Shown here: piece by piece, positions 51,888 to 63,113 of the stretch | Layout of the letters: the number at the start of each line of letters is the position of its first letter | How positions within the stretch are numbered: the first letter of the stretch is position 1 | Assembly (NCBI RefSeq): GCF_020194175.1 | Contig: NZ_JADYVX010000007.1 | Span: forward strand, 124,001 to 188,000 | From: Bradyrhizobium sp. BRP22 | GTDB lineage: Bacteria > Pseudomonadota > Alphaproteobacteria > Rhizobiales > Xanthobacteraceae | Length of the DNA: 64,000 nucleotides | Direction of reading: 5' to 3' | The notes under the pieces: generated by a model | Told to the model about the DNA's origin: nothing | Database searches by the model: none | What the model saw: only the letters and a program-made list of their open reading frames with translations | Translations under genes and position numbers: made by a program

Positions 51888-54146
51888 TCAGACGAACGTG
51901 AAATCGGTCGCGTGAAGCTGATCCAACGTCGTGTTCCTGATCTCGACAGAATTGTTGCTGTCGAAGGTGATCACGACGCTGGTGCCGCTCTGGGCCATAT
52001 GCGATTGCACGGCGTTGAAATCGGCAAAGACGGTGCGGTTGAACTGAATCACGTCTTGTGCGCCGTCGGTGTTCTGGAAGTCGATGATCGCATCCTTGCC
52101 GAAGCCCGGGCTGAACACGAAAGTGTCGTTGCCCGCACCGCCTGACAAAGTGTCGCTACCGCCGCCGCCGGTGAGCCTGTCGTCGCCGCTGCCGCCATAC
52201 AGGATCTCGTTGCCGGTTCCACCCACCAACGTATCGTTGCCGTCGTCGCCCGACATTTGCGTCGCGGCCGGACCGCCTTTCAGCGAGTCATTGCCGGCGC
52301 CGCCGTACAGGGTGTCGTTGCCGCCGCCACTGGAGAGATAGTCGTTACCGTCGCCGCCATTGATGAAGTTGGCGACCCATCCGCCATAGAGCTGGTCGTT
52401 GCCGGCGCCGCCGTCGAGCAGGGCGCCGGTATCGCCGTTGCCGGCCTTGATGATGTCGTTGCCATCGTCGCCGTAGAGTTGATCGGTCGCGGTGGCAATG
52501 CCGGGGCCGCTGTTGATCGTATCATCGCCGGCGCCGCCATGGATCACGTCGGCACCGGCGCCGCCATTGATCACATCCTTGCCTGGACCGCCGTCGATGA
52601 CGTCGTTGTCGGTCGATGAGCCAAAGAACAGGTCCTGTCGGCCGCTCATGTCATAGTGGATCGCCTTGTTCTGATAGAGATTCCAGGTTCCCGGCGAACT
52701 GGGATTGACGGCATCGGCGACCGACAGATGCTCGCCATTCACCGTGATGTCCTTGATGTAGAGATTGCGGTCGCCACCGGCGCCTGCGATGTCGTTGATG
52801 AAGGCGAGATCGAGGCTGGAGATCGTCGCGGGATTGGCGAATGTGAAAGTGAATGTCTGGAAGCCTGATGGGTCGGTCGCATTGTGGAACTCGACGGTGC
52901 TGCCGACCTGCTGGCCGTTGACCAGAAGCTGCATCTGCGCGCCGATGCCGTCGACGACGGAGCTGTAGCCGGTCACCGTGACGGTCGTCGCCGTCAATCT
53001 CGGAATGGTGTCGGGACCGCCGGTGATGGTGTCGTTGCCGTCGCCGGCCTTGATCGTGTCGTTGCCGACCCCGCCCGACAGCACGTCATTGCCGCCGCCG
53101 GTGTCCATCAGATCGGCGGATGGGGAGCCGGTCAGCGTCTGGCCGGGCGGCTGACGCTCGCCGCCATACCATTCCGTGATCAGCCCTTCCGCCGGCTTGC
53201 CCTGGGGGGAGTAGCCGAGCTCCGAATATTTGTTGTTCGCATCCCAGTTCCAGATCGAGGCGCCCCTGAACCAGCTTCCGCCTTCCGATCCCCACACCCG
53301 AAAGAAGGCGTTGAACGCGTCATACTGCTCCTGGACATCCTGCGTCGTACTCCCGGCCCAGCCGCCTGGGCTGATATTGGTGCCGTCGACGCTGCGATAG
53401 CCGGTTTCGGTGAAGAACACCTGCTTGCCGTATTGAAGGGCAAGGGAGTGGAAGAAATCGACCGGCGACTTGTGGTCCATCACCTTGGCCCAGTAGTCAT
53501 CGGTGGACATGGTGTTCCACGCATTGACCATTTCCTGGACGGTCGGATCGCGCTCCGTCGTCAGCGGCGGATAGGCGTTGATGCCGATGACATCGACCTT
53601 GTCCCAGAAGCTGACATTGATGGCTTCGTCGGTCGCAGCGGCGTAGGTGATCTCGCCGTGGTACACGGCGCGCACGGAATCGATGATGTCGACCCAATCG
53701 TCGCGATATTCGGGGCCGGAGAGTTTGGCGAGCTCGTTGCCGATCACGAACATGCTGACGCCAGCCTGCTGCGCAAGCTCCGCCATGTGCACGATCTCGG
53801 ACTTGTAGGAGGCGAAGAAGGCGGCGGGATCGTCCGGAACCAGGACGTGTGCAAGCGAGCCATCGAGGGCAGAGACCATGGGCTTCAGCGCAACCGAAAG
53901 GCCGAGGGCTTGCGCATTCGCGATCGCCTGAAGAATGTTGGCGTCGCTCTCGGTCTTGCCCGGATCGGCAAACACGTCGTCCGAATTCCTGGTGTTCGTA
54001 AACAGCCGAGGCGCCAGCTCGATCGAATTTGCATTGGTGTCCGCGATCGCCTGCATGGCATCGCGCGCCGCACTCGTGACGAACGCACCATTGTAGTTGG
54101 ATGGAAGTCCGAATCCTTCGACAGTAAACGCGCCAGCCATCGGCAC
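51888..54146 (-). CDS. Secreted RTX protein with GH113-like glycoside hydrolase domain
   Basis: A 752-aa modular protein with no signal peptide. Residues 1-330 resemble a TIM-barrel glycoside hydrolase of GH113 type (beta-mannanase-like): candidate acid/base Glu138 in VIGNELAKL and nucleophile Glu247 in FFTETGYRSVDG. Several glycine-rich calcium-binding RTX nonapeptides follow (GGGNDVLSGGVGNDTIKAGDGNDTI near 345-370). About 385-500 is a jelly-roll module with TVTVTGYSSVVDGIGAQMQLLVNG, resembling a calcium-dependent carbohydrate-binding (CBM60-like) domain. Many more RTX repeats occupy 515-670, with a C-terminal type I secretion signal. No ABC/HlyD pair is adjacent. Confidence 0.8.
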   Translation of the reverse strand: MPMAGAFTVEGFGLPSNYNGAFVTSAARDAMQAIADTNANSIELAPRLFTNTRNSDDVFADPGKTESDANILQAIANAQALGLSVALKPMVSALDGSLAHVLVPDDPAAFFASYKSEIVHMAELAQQAGVSMFVIGNELAKLSGPEYRDDWVDIIDSVRAVYHGEITYAAATDEAINVSFWDKVDVIGINAYPPLTTERDPTVQEMVNAWNTMSTDDYWAKVMDHKSPVDFFHSLALQYGKQVFFTETGYRSVDGTNISPGGWAGSTTQDVQEQYDAFNAFFRVWGSEGGSWFRGASIWNWDANNKYSELGYSPQGKPAEGLITEWYGGERQPPGQTLTGSPSADLMDTGGGNDVLSGGVGNDTIKAGDGNDTITGGPDTIPRLTATTVTVTGYSSVVDGIGAQMQLLVNGQQVGSTVEFHNATDPSGFQTFTFTFANPATISSLDLAFINDIAGAGGDRNLYIKDITVNGEHLSVADAVNPSSPGTWNLYQNKAIHYDMSGRQDLFFGSSTDNDVIDGGPGKDVINGGAGADVIHGGAGDDTINSGPGIATATDQLYGDDGNDIIKAGNGDTGALLDGGAGNDQLYGGWVANFINGGDGNDYLSSGGGNDTLYGGAGNDSLKGGPAATQMSGDDGNDTLVGGTGNEILYGGSGDDRLTGGGGSDTLSGGAGNDTFVFSPGFGKDAIIDFQNTDGAQDVIQFNRTVFADFNAVQSHMAQSGTSVVITFDSNNSVEIRNTTLDQLHATDFTFV

Positions 54147-54386
54147 AGCTCCTCAGTTTCTTTGGTTTCTTTTCGCTGTTTCGGTGACCCGGCATTTTGC
54201 GCAGAACTCATTCGCCTGCGCTGTGTTCCGTCTTTTCAGCAGAGCACAATTCATGAGCACTCACACGCGTGCAGCGAAGCGACGCGAGATGACTGTGCAC
54301 ACGCAACGTGAGCGTGTCGTGACCGGATTGCGTCGATGTTGCGATTGTTGATGCGTGCCGCGTTACGATGGCAATGCAAGTTCGAC

Positions 54387-54998
54387 TCAAACTGGAAACG
54401 GCTTGCTCAGAAATTTCGAACCCTTCAAGCCGTAACGCCAAGGCAGATCGATCGCCTTGGTGATTCCGATTCGCACGCCTGCGACAACATCGACACTGCC
54501 GGTCCGCGCGTGCAGCGAGAACGGTGCCTGATCGAGTGGCAGGGCGTTGTGCTCAATCGTTATGCCGAGTGCTTCGGTCAGTTTGCCGGGACCGGAACAT
54601 AGCGCGTGCGCCTCCTTGAGGTGACGCCGGCGCCGCATCGTTGCGATCCCATGCGTGGGCTCCAGCGCGCGGATCAGCACGGCGCTCGCCGAGCCTTTTT
54701 CCTCACAAACCAGATTCACGCACCAGTGGATGCCGTAGGAGCGGTAGACATAGGCAAAGCCCGGCGGGCCGAACATCACCTGGTTGCGCGCCGTCGGCCC
54801 GCGATAGGAATGGGCGGCCGGATCGGTGTGGTGATAGGCTTCCACCTCCACGATGGTGCCGCCCACACCATTGAACAGCAGGGTTGCGCCGATCAAATCG
54901 GGCGCAACCTCATGCACGCTGCGGTCAAAGAATGAGCGTTTGAGCGCCTTGCCAAGGCGGATCGGTGGTTCGCCCGGCGATCTGGGATTTTGAACCAT
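54387..54998 (-). CDS. DNA-3-methyladenine glycosylase (AAG/MPG type)
   Basis: A 203-aa base-excision repair enzyme that removes alkylated purines from DNA. Family motifs are [29 protein letters not shown] (catalytic glutamate within EVEAY), [20 protein letters not shown] and [15 protein letters not shown] chose the ATG at 54998; an upstream start at 55052 would add 18 residues. It lies on the minus strand between the RTX gene and lipA, with 240 bp before the former. Confidence 0.9.
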   Translation of the reverse strand: MVQNPRSPGEPPIRLGKALKRSFFDRSVHEVAPDLIGATLLFNGVGGTIVEVEAYHHTDPAAHSYRGPTARNQVMFGPPGFAYVYRSYGIHWCVNLVCEEKGSASAVLIRALEPTHGIATMRRRRHLKEAHALCSGPGKLTEALGITIEHNALPLDQAPFSLHARTGSVDVVAGVRIGITKAIDLPWRYGLKGSKFLSKPFPV

Positions 54999-55120
54999 TT
55001 TGGTGGGAATCAGAGGGGACTGCTGCCCATATCTTGCACGTTCTGTTAGCATGGGCGAGCCGGGTTGCGGGTTCGGGCAATACGGATTAGCTAACAGTCT
55101 CGAAGATCCGCAGATTTGCC

Positions 55121-56080
55121 ATGGTCACCCTGATCGACACCATATCAGCCAATCCGGTGCGCCCGCGCCACCCGGAAAAGGTGAACCGACCCGACGCGCT
55201 GTCGCCGCCGAAGCCGGACTGGATCCGGGTGCGCGCGCCGAACACGCGTGGCTATGCCGATACCCGCAAGATCGTGAAGGAGAACGGCCTCGTCACCGTC
55301 TGCGAGGAGGCCGGCTGCCCGAATATCGGCGAGTGCTGGGACAAGAAGCACGCCACCTTCATGATCATGGGGGACACCTGCACCCGGGCGTGCGCATTCT
55401 GCAACGTCAAGACCGGCATGCCCGGCGCCCTCGACGCTGCCGAGCCGGAGCATGTGGCGGAGGCGACCTTCAAGCTCGGGCTCTCACATGTCGTCATCAC
55501 CTCGGTCGACCGTGACGACCTTGCCGACGGTGGGGCCGAGCATTTCGCCCGGACCGTCCGCGCCATCCGCGCCCGCTGCCCGAACACCACGATCGAGATC
55601 CTCACTCCCGACTTCCTGCGCAAGGACGGCGCGCTTGAAGTCGTGGTGGCGGCAAAGCCCGACGTGTTCAACCATAATCTCGAGACTGTGCCCTCACGCT
55701 ATCTGTCCGTGCGGCCGGGCGCGCGCTATTTCCATTCGATCCGCCTGCTGCAGCAGGTGAAGGAGATCGATCCGACGATCTTCACCAAGTCCGGCATCAT
55801 GGTTGGCCTGGGCGAGGAGCGGCACGAGGTGCAGCAGGTGATGGATGACCTGCGCTCTGCCGACGTCGATTTCCTCACCATCGGCCAATATCTGCAACCG
55901 ACACGGAAGCATCACGCCGTGATGCGCTATGTCACGCCCGACGAGTTCGCGGGCTACGAGAAGGTCGCCTACACCAAGGGCTTCCTGATGGTGTCGGCAA
56001 GCCCGCTCACGCGCTCGTCCCATCATGCGGGCGACGATTTCGCCAAACTGCAAGCGGCGCGCCTGGCGCGGTCGCGCTAA
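55121..56080 (+). CDS. lipA: Lipoyl synthase
   Basis: A 319-aa radical SAM enzyme that inserts sulfur into octanoyl-protein to make the lipoyl cofactor of 2-oxoacid dehydrogenases. Both iron-sulfur clusters are represented. The auxiliary cluster cysteines are C61, C66 and C72 ([13 protein letters not shown]). The radical SAM cysteines are C87, C91 and C94 (CTRACAFC). Further family markers are [14 protein letters not shown] and [10 protein letters not shown]. In many alphaproteobacteria a coenzyme Q-binding protein follows, as here after the small kinase-like gene. Confidence 0.97.
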   Translation: MVTLIDTISANPVRPRHPEKVNRPDALSPPKPDWIRVRAPNTRGYADTRKIVKENGLVTVCEEAGCPNIGECWDKKHATFMIMGDTCTRACAFCNVKTGMPGALDAAEPEHVAEATFKLGLSHVVITSVDRDDLADGGAEHFARTVRAIRARCPNTTIEILTPDFLRKDGALEVVVAAKPDVFNHNLETVPSRYLSVRPGARYFHSIRLLQQVKEIDPTIFTKSGIMVGLGEERHEVQQVMDDLRSADVDFLTIGQYLQPTRKHHAVMRYVTPDEFAGYEKVAYTKGFLMVSASPLTRSSHHAGDDFAKLQAARLARSR

Positions 56081-56095
56081 CGCCGGATCGCACCG

Positions 56096-56635
56096 ATGCG
56101 ACGCATTCTTGTGATGGGGTCCTCGGGATCCGGCAAATCGACCTTTGCGCGAAGGCTTTCGGCGGCTACGGGCATTCCGTTCGTGTCGCTGGATGCGATC
56201 TACTGGAAGCCAGGCTGGGTCGCGTCCGACACCGGGGAGTTCCACGAACGCGTGACCGAGGCGGCGCTTCGACCGCAATGGATCATGGATGGAAACTACA
56301 TTTCAACCGGGGCCGGTGAGCTGCGTCGCCAAATCTGTGATCGCGTCATCTGGTTTGATCTTCCACGCCGGACCTGCGTGCTCGGTATCGCGAGGCGGAT
56401 AGCCGGAAGCTATGGCCAAGTTCGACCGGAAATGGCCGAGGGTTGTCCGGAACGAATCGATCTCGAATTCTTTCGATACGTCTGGACGTATCGGCAGCAA
56501 CAGCGGCCGAAGCTTCTTAAATATTTCGAGGGCCTGCGACCCGACCAATCGCTTGTCTGTTTCACCGATCGGACACAGGCGAGCCTCTATTTGAAGGAGC
56601 TCTCGCGGATGCCCCATGCGGCGAGTATCCACTGA
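56096..56635 (+). CDS. P-loop kinase-like protein (topology modulation/FlaR family)
   Basis: A 179-aa small P-loop ATPase: Walker A GSSGSGKST (residues 8-16), then FVSLDAIYWKPGW and WIMDGNYIST, which are the substrate region of FlaR/adenylate-kinase-related proteins. The C-terminal RPDQSLVCFTDRTQASLYLKEL completes it. The family is annotated as DNA topology modulation protein but is biochemically poorly known. It lies 15 bp after lipA, and its stop overlaps the next ATG (TGATG). It may have been inserted between lipA and the COQ10-like gene. Confidence 0.75.
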   Translation: MRRILVMGSSGSGKSTFARRLSAATGIPFVSLDAIYWKPGWVASDTGEFHERVTEAALRPQWIMDGNYISTGAGELRRQICDRVIWFDLPRRTCVLGIARRIAGSYGQVRPEMAEGCPERIDLEFFRYVWTYRQQQRPKLLKYFEGLRPDQSLVCFTDRTQASLYLKELSRMPHAASIH

Positions 56636-57102
56636 TGCCGAGATTTTCCAGCAAGCGGCGGGTCCGTCACTCCGCGCCGCAGATGTTCGATCTGGTCGCC
56701 GACGTCGAACGCTACCCGGAATTCGTGCCGCTCTGCCAGGCGCTGAAGGTCCGGCAACGCACGCCAAAAGAGGACGGCACCGAAGTTCTCGTGGCAGACA
56801 TGACCGTGTCATTCAAGCTGGTGCGCGAAAGCTTCACCAGCCGGGTCACGCTTGACCGGCCCAACCTGAAGATCCTGGTTGAATATCTGCGCGGCCCCTT
56901 CAGCAATCTGGAGAACCGCTGGAGCTTCGAGGCCAAATCCGAAACCGAGTGCGACGTCGGCTTCTTCATCTCGTACGAGTTCAGAAGCCGGATGCTGGCG
57001 ATGCTGATGGGATCGATGTTCGATGCCGCATTCCAGCGCTTCGCCGCGGCCTTCGAAAAACGCGCGGACGTAGTCTACGGCAAGCCGGCAGGCGCATCGT
57101 AG
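56635..57102 (+). CDS. Coenzyme Q-binding COQ10/RatA-type START domain protein
   Basis: A 155-aa polyketide-cyclase/START-like protein. It begins MPRFSSKRRVRHSAPQMFDLVADVERYPEFVPLCQALKV (shown here by parts) and has WSFEAKSETECDVGFFISYEFRSRMLAMLMG, as in COQ10/RatA. In mitochondria COQ10 chaperones ubiquinone for respiration; bacterial homologues have also been named RatA. The lipA-COQ10 order is typical of Rhizobiales. A palindromic repeat follows. Confidence 0.88.
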   Translation: MPRFSSKRRVRHSAPQMFDLVADVERYPEFVPLCQALKVRQRTPKEDGTEVLVADMTVSFKLVRESFTSRVTLDRPNLKILVEYLRGPFSNLENRWSFEAKSETECDVGFFISYEFRSRMLAMLMGSMFDAAFQRFAAAFEKRADVVYGKPAGAS

Positions 57103-57110
57103 GCTATCCC

Positions 57111-57197
57111 CGTCATTGCGAGGAGCAAAGCGACGAAGCAATCCATTCTGTCCACACGTGGGAGAGAATGGATTGCTTCGCTTCGCTCGCAATGACG
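57111..57197. repeat. Palindromic intergenic repeat, GTCATTGCGAG family, copy 2
   Basis: CGTCATTGCGAG...CTCGCAATGACG outer arms, with inner arms GAAGCAATCCATTCT and AGAATGGATTGCTTC. It matches the repeat at 29384-29467 in arms and order. It lies between convergent genes (COQ10-like and cinA). Confidence 0.8.
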
Positions 57198-57209
57198 GCG
57201 CGAGAGCTA

Positions 57210-57812
57210 TTACGCCCGCGGCGGTCTGCGCCGCTTGACGGCGCTGCGGCGCGGGGAACGCGCGACGCGGGGGCGCAGGCGGCTGACTGCTTCGCGGCGC
57301 GGCTTGACCGCGGCCTGCGGGCCGCGGGCCAATTCCATCAGCATGCGCAGGGCTTCCACCACGGACCGTTGCCGCACCGTGCTGCGCCCGATCGCGCCAA
57401 AGCGGTGTTCGCGATGCATGATCCGGCCGTCGCGGGCCGCGACCGCGAAATGTACCAGGCCGACCGGCTTGCCTGGGGTGGCGCCGCCGGGGCCGGCGAT
57501 GCCGGTGATGGCGACCGCAAGATCGACGCCGGCGCGCTCCAGGGCACCGACCGCCATCGCGGTAGCGGTCTCCTTGCTGACCGCGCCGAAGGTCGAAAGC
57601 GTCAGCGCCTTGACGCCGAGCATCGCCCGCTTGGCCTCATTGGAATAGGTGACGAAGCCGCGATCGATGACGTCGGACGAGCCGGGAATATCGGTGAGCG
57701 CGCCCGCGACCAGCCCACCGGTGCAGGACTCCGCCGTCGCGATGGTCAATTTTCGCATCCGGCACAGATCGAGCAGCGAGCGGGAGAGGGCGCGCGCATC
57801 GCTGCCGCTCAT
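57210..57812 (-). CDS. CinA C-terminal-domain protein / nicotinamide-nucleotide amidase (PncC type)
   Basis: A 200-aa protein with only the CinA C-terminal (PncC) domain, which deamidates NMN in NAD salvage. The motifs are TAESCTGGLVAG, GFVTYSNEAKRAMLGV and AITGIAGPGGATPGKPVGLV. From about residue 165 an unusual strongly basic tail rich in Arg-Arg and Lys-Arg pairs follows (about 35 residues); typical PncC ends earlier. The ATG comes one base after the ispDF stop, so the two are translated from one transcript. Confidence 0.88.
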   Translation of the reverse strand: MSGSDARALSRSLLDLCRMRKLTIATAESCTGGLVAGALTDIPGSSDVIDRGFVTYSNEAKRAMLGVKALTLSTFGAVSKETATAMAVGALERAGVDLAVAITGIAGPGGATPGKPVGLVHFAVAARDGRIMHREHRFGAIGRSTVRQRSVVEALRMLMELARGPQAAVKPRREAVSRLRPRVARSPRRSAVKRRRPPRA

Positions 57813-57813
57813 G

Positions 57814-59010
57814 TTACTCGCTCCAACCTTTATCGTTCCAAGGCAGACGAATGGTGGCGCTCGCGGTGGCCGCGATGCCTTCCTCGCGGCCCGTGAAGCC
57901 CAGTTTCTCGCTGGTGGTCGCCTTTACCGCGATGCGCGAGATGCTCACGCCCGTGATCTCGGCGATCTTCGCCCGCATGGCGTCGCGCAAGGGGCCGATC
58001 TTCGGCCGCTCGCAGATCAGCGTGACCTCGAGATTGGCGATGCGGCCGCCGCGCGCGGTGACGCGATCGACGGCATATTTCAGGAACCGGTCGGACGAGG
58101 CGCCTTTCCACTGCGGATCGCTCGGCGGGAAATGCGAGCCGATGTCGCCGTCGGCGAGCGCGCCGAGGATGGCGTCGACCAGCGCATGCAAGCCGACATC
58201 GCCGTCGGAATGGGCGAGAAAACCTTTCGAGTGCGGCACGCGTACGCCGCAGATCATCACGTGATCTCCCTCGCCGAAGGCATGCACGTCGTAGCCGGTC
58301 CCGGTCCTGATATCGCCGAGCAGGCTGGCGAGGCGGGCTTCCTCGCGGACGAAGTCTTCGGGTGTGGTGAGTTTCATGTTCGCAGGATCGCCTTCAAAGG
58401 TCGCCACCGTCAATCCCGCCCATTCGGCAATCGCGGCATCGTCGGTGAAATCGCTTCTGCCCTCGCGCGCGGCGCGGCGATGGGCATCGAGTATCACGTC
58501 AAAACGAAAGACCTGCGGCGTCTGCGCGATGCGCAGTCGCGCGCGATCGGGAGTCGCTTCGACGTCGCCGTTGGCGCCGGTGAGCTTGATGGTGTCGGTG
58601 ACGGGGACAACGGGAATGGCGGCGCCGGTACGGCCGGCCGCGTCGATCGCGCGCGAGATCAGCGCCTGCGTCACGAACGGCCGCGCGGCGTCGTGGATCA
58701 GCACGATATCGGGCTTCTCGCCTGCCAGCGCCTCGAGTCCCGCACGCACCGACGCCTGCCTCGTCGCACCACCATCTGTCGGTGGCCGGTGGCGAAGGCC
58801 CACGACTGCTTCATTGAAGAGGGCGGCATCATCAGGATTGACGACGGGCTGCACGGCGAAAACATCAGCGTGGGTGCTGAACGGCTCCATCGCCCGGAAG
58901 ATCACCGTCTGTCCGCCGATCATCCGGTATTGCTTCGGCCCGCCTGCGCCGGCGCGAAGCCCCCGGCCGGCTGCGACAAGGATGGCGGCGGTACGCTCAG
59001 GTCTGGGCAT
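57814..59010 (-). CDS. ispDF: Bifunctional IspD/IspF (MEP pathway)
   Basis: A 398-aa fusion of the third and fifth MEP-pathway enzymes. Residues 1-230 form IspD, the CDP-ME synthase, with [21 protein letters not shown] nucleotide loop and [14 protein letters not shown]. Residues 235-395 form IspF, the MEcPP synthase, with [15 protein letters not shown] zinc site and [30 protein letters not shown] (Asp/His residues). The fusion is standard in many alphaproteobacteria. I start it at [12 protein letters not shown]. cinA follows after one base. The start is 254 bp from the divergent dusB. Confidence 0.95.
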   Translation of the reverse strand: MPRPERTAAILVAAGRGLRAGAGGPKQYRMIGGQTVIFRAMEPFSTHADVFAVQPVVNPDDAALFNEAVVGLRHRPPTDGGATRQASVRAGLEALAGEKPDIVLIHDAARPFVTQALISRAIDAAGRTGAAIPVVPVTDTIKLTGANGDVEATPDRARLRIAQTPQVFRFDVILDAHRRAAREGRSDFTDDAAIAEWAGLTVATFEGDPANMKLTTPEDFVREEARLASLLGDIRTGTGYDVHAFGEGDHVMICGVRVPHSKGFLAHSDGDVGLHALVDAILGALADGDIGSHFPPSDPQWKGASSDRFLKYAVDRVTARGGRIANLEVTLICERPKIGPLRDAMRAKIAEITGVSISRIAVKATTSEKLGFTGREEGIAATASATIRLPWNDKGWSE

Positions 59011-59189
59011 CGACGAAACTGTATACGACTCGGGGATTGAGGAGGTGCGCCGGCCGCTTCGCCGGCGCACAGCCCTTACCATGCTGGATGCGCAATGACA
59101 GAGCTATTCCCATTCCCTGTGGGAAAAGCAGTTCTTGTTGCAGTGCACTTGCGCAGATGATAGAAATGTCTAAACCGTAGGCATAAGGC

Positions 59190-59218
59190 TTGACTGCACA
59201 AGAATTGTGCTCAAAATA
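59190..59218 (+). promoter_or_regulatory. dusB-ntrBC promoter with overlapping NtrC-type palindrome
   Basis: TTGACT (59190-59195) and a -10-like CAAAAT (59212-59217, spacing 16). Between them lies GCAC-N7-GTGC (59196-59210), the NtrC consensus. A weaker copy, GCAG-N7-GCGC, lies at 59140-59154. NtrC bound here would block RNA polymerase, suggesting autorepression of the operon. Confidence 0.5.
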
Positions 59219-59264
59219 CAGGGCAGCGGGGCGATGAGGCTGCCGCCAGTAGAACGAGAAGCCC

Positions 59265-60299
59265 GTGACCGGCCTCGCAAGAACACGTCGTAAGCAATTG
59301 AAAATAGGCGATATTACCATCGCTAACCCGGTGCTTCTCGCCCCTATGTCCGGCGTCACCGATGCGCCGTTCCGGCGTCTTGCGGCGAGTCTTGGCGCGG
59401 GACTTGTCGTCTCCGAGATGACCGCAAGCGACGATCTTGCGCAGGGCAGGCCGATCTCGCTTTTGCGCTGCGAGGCGGCCGGGATCGGGCCGCATGTGGT
59501 CCAACTGGCAGGTTGCGAGACCCGCTGGATGGCCGAGGGCGCGAGGATCGCGGAAGCCGCCGGCGCTGACATCATCGATATCAACATGGGCTGCCCGGCC
59601 CGGCACGTGACCGGCGGCCAGTCCGGCTCCGCTTTGATGCGCGACCTCGACCACGCCACAAGCCTGATCGAGGCGACGATCGCGGCGGTCAAGGTGCCGG
59701 TGACCCTGAAGATGCGGCTCGGCTGGGATGACCGCTCGCGCAACGCGCCGGAACTGGCGCGCCGCGCCCAAGCTGCGGGCGTGCAGATGGTGACGGTACA
59801 CGGCCGCACGCGCTGCCAGTTCTACAAGGGCGAGGCGGATTGGGCCGCGGTGCGCGAAGTCCGCGATGCCGTGTCGATCCCGCTCGTCGTCAACGGCGAC
59901 ATCACCTCCTTCGAGACGGCAGTGACCGCGTTCGAGCAGTCCGGCGCGGACGCGGTCATGATCGGACGCGGGGCGCAGGGCCAGCCCTGGCTGCCCGGGC
60001 AGATCGCGCGCCGGCTCGAGACCGGCGTCGCCGAGCAGGCGCCGCCGCTCGTCGAGCAGCTTCACCTCGTTCGTGAACTCTATGATGCCGTCCTCAGCCA
60101 TTACGGCGTCCGTGTCGGGCTCAAGCACGCACGAAAACATCTCGGTTGGGCGCTGGAGATCGCCGCCCACTATAGCCGCGCTCCGGCAGCGACGCTGAGG
60201 GGGTGGCGGCAAAGGATCCTGACCTCCGACGAACCTGCGAGCGTGCATCAATCGCTTCAGAATGCTTACGACGATTTCGCATGGAGTGCTGCTGCATGA
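59265..60299 (+). CDS. dusB: tRNA-dihydrouridine synthase (DusB/NifR3 family)
   Basis: A 344-aa FMN enzyme that reduces uridines in tRNA D-loops. It has the N-terminal TIM-barrel start [24 protein letters not shown], catalytic Cys110 in [11 protein letters not shown] and FMN/tRNA residues KMRLGWD and [14 protein letters not shown]. It starts at GTG with GAGAAG upstream. Its stop overlaps the ntrB ATG (ATGA), giving the nifR3-ntrB-ntrC order known from Rhizobium and Azospirillum. Its expression should follow nitrogen control of the operon. Confidence 0.95.
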   Translation: MTGLARTRRKQLKIGDITIANPVLLAPMSGVTDAPFRRLAASLGAGLVVSEMTASDDLAQGRPISLLRCEAAGIGPHVVQLAGCETRWMAEGARIAEAAGADIIDINMGCPARHVTGGQSGSALMRDLDHATSLIEATIAAVKVPVTLKMRLGWDDRSRNAPELARRAQAAGVQMVTVHGRTRCQFYKGEADWAAVREVRDAVSIPLVVNGDITSFETAVTAFEQSGADAVMIGRGAQGQPWLPGQIARRLETGVAEQAPPLVEQLHLVRELYDAVLSHYGVRVGLKHARKHLGWALEIAAHYSRAPAATLRGWRQRILTSDEPASVHQSLQNAYDDFAWSAAA

Positions 60300-61471
60300 C
60301 ACCAGTCGCAGAGACTCGCCGGCGCACGCCCTCCGACAGCGAAGCCATTCTCAACGCGCTGCCGAACCCGGTGCTGCTGGTGGCGCCGGATGGCCGCATC
60401 GTCGACGCCAATATCGCCGCGGAGTCGTTTTTCGAGATCTCCACGCAATTCCTGCAGCGGCAGTCGCTGAGGGAACTGGTGCCGTTCGGCAGCCCGCTGC
60501 TCGCGCTGATCGACCAGGTGCGCACCAGTGGCTCCCCGGTCAACGAATACAAGGTCGATCTCGGCACGCCCCGGATCGGCGGCGACCGTCAGGTCGACCT
60601 GCATGTGGCGCCGCTCACCGAGCGGCCGGGGCATATCGTCGTGATGCTGCAGGAGCGCACCATCGCCGACAAGATGGACCGGCAGCTCACCCATCGCAGC
60701 GCTGCGCGCTCGGTGATCGCGCTGGCCGCGATGCTCGCACATGAGATCAAGAACCCGCTGTCGGGCATCCGCGGCGCGGCGCAACTGTTGGAGCAGCAAG
60801 CCTCCTCGGACGACCGCATGCTGACCCGGCTGATCTGCGACGAGGCCGACCGTATCGTCACCTTGGTCGACCGCATGGAAGTGTTCGGCGACGATCGGCC
60901 GGTCGCCCGCGGGCCGGTCAACATCCATTCGGTGCTCGACCACGTCAAACGGCTGGCGCAGTCCGGCTTCGCCCGCAACGTCCGTTTCATCGAGGATTAC
61001 GATCCGTCGCTGCCGCCGGTGCTCGCCAACCAGGATCAACTGATCCAGGTGTTCCTCAATCTGGTGAAGAACGCAGCCGAGGCTGTGGCCGATCTCGGCA
61101 CCGACGCGGAAATCCAGCTCACCACCGCGTTCCGTCCGGGCGTCCGCCTGTCGGTGCCCGGCAAGAAATCGCGGGTGTCGCTGCCGCTGGAATTCTGCGT
61201 CAAGGACAACGGCTCCGGCGTGCCGGAAGATCTGTTGCCCAATCTGTTCGATCCCTTCGTCACCACAAAACAGACCGGCAGTGGGCTCGGGCTTGCGCTC
61301 GTGGCCAAAATCGTCGGCGATCACGGCGGCATCATCGAGTGCGAATCCCAGCCGCGGAAGACCACCTTCCGCGTGCTGATGCCAATGTACAACCCTGCCA
61401 AACAAATCGACCAAAGCAGCCGCGAGGACGTTCCGGGTACGCCGTCGCATGCCTCCCAGGACGCAAGATGA
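60296..61471 (+). CDS. ntrB: Nitrogen regulation sensor kinase NtrB
   Basis: A 391-aa cytoplasmic histidine kinase/phosphatase controlled by PII protein. It has a PAS domain (about residues 15-120), an H-box [20 protein letters not shown] with His149, and a HATPase with N-box [15 protein letters not shown] and G boxes [18 protein letters not shown] and [19 protein letters not shown] use the ATG overlapping the dusB stop; an upstream start at 60203 would run inside dusB. Phosphotransfer goes to NtrC, the next gene (9 bp gap). Confidence 0.96.
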   Translation: MTPVAETRRRTPSDSEAILNALPNPVLLVAPDGRIVDANIAAESFFEISTQFLQRQSLRELVPFGSPLLALIDQVRTSGSPVNEYKVDLGTPRIGGDRQVDLHVAPLTERPGHIVVMLQERTIADKMDRQLTHRSAARSVIALAAMLAHEIKNPLSGIRGAAQLLEQQASSDDRMLTRLICDEADRIVTLVDRMEVFGDDRPVARGPVNIHSVLDHVKRLAQSGFARNVRFIEDYDPSLPPVLANQDQLIQVFLNLVKNAAEAVADLGTDAEIQLTTAFRPGVRLSVPGKKSRVSLPLEFCVKDNGSGVPEDLLPNLFDPFVTTKQTGSGLGLALVAKIVGDHGGIIECESQPRKTTFRVLMPMYNPAKQIDQSSREDVPGTPSHASQDAR

Positions 61472-61480
61472 GGAACAACA

Positions 61481-62923
<1,443 letters not shown>

Positions 62924-62934
62924 CCCCGATCCCA

Positions 62935-62970
62935 TCGTTCCGGGTTCACGCTGCGCGTGCCCCGGAATGA
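62935..62970. repeat. Short palindromic repeat between ntrC and ntrY
   Basis: TCGTTCCGGG ... CCCGGAATGA with internal CACGC/GCGTG arms, forming a hairpin just after ntrC. It could attenuate readthrough into ntrY. Confidence 0.5.
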
Positions 62971-63048
62971 CCGGATATCCGAATGGCTGTGGAATCTGAG
63001 CTCATTCTTGAGCTGGCGCCGCGGAATTGTCGCAATTCGGCAACATTG

Positions 63049-63057
63049 TGATATGAT
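63049..63057 (+). promoter_or_regulatory. Possible extended -10 promoter for ntrY
   Basis: TGATATGAT, a TGnTATGAT extended -10, 56 bp before the ntrY ATG. A TTGTCG lies 19 nt upstream (63027-63032). It would give ntrY a promoter separate from the dusB-ntrBC one. Confidence 0.35.
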
Positions 63058-63113
63058 TGCATCAGTCCGCTCAAGTAGCGGACGTTGAGGCCTTCAGTCC
63101 ATCCTTGCCGGGA

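Noticed and set aside
52130..53130. Short GC-rich direct repeats resembling a tandem repeat or CRISPR array.
   Set aside because: They are codons for RTX calcium-binding nonapeptides in the secreted protein on the minus strand; spacing follows 27 bp and is coding.
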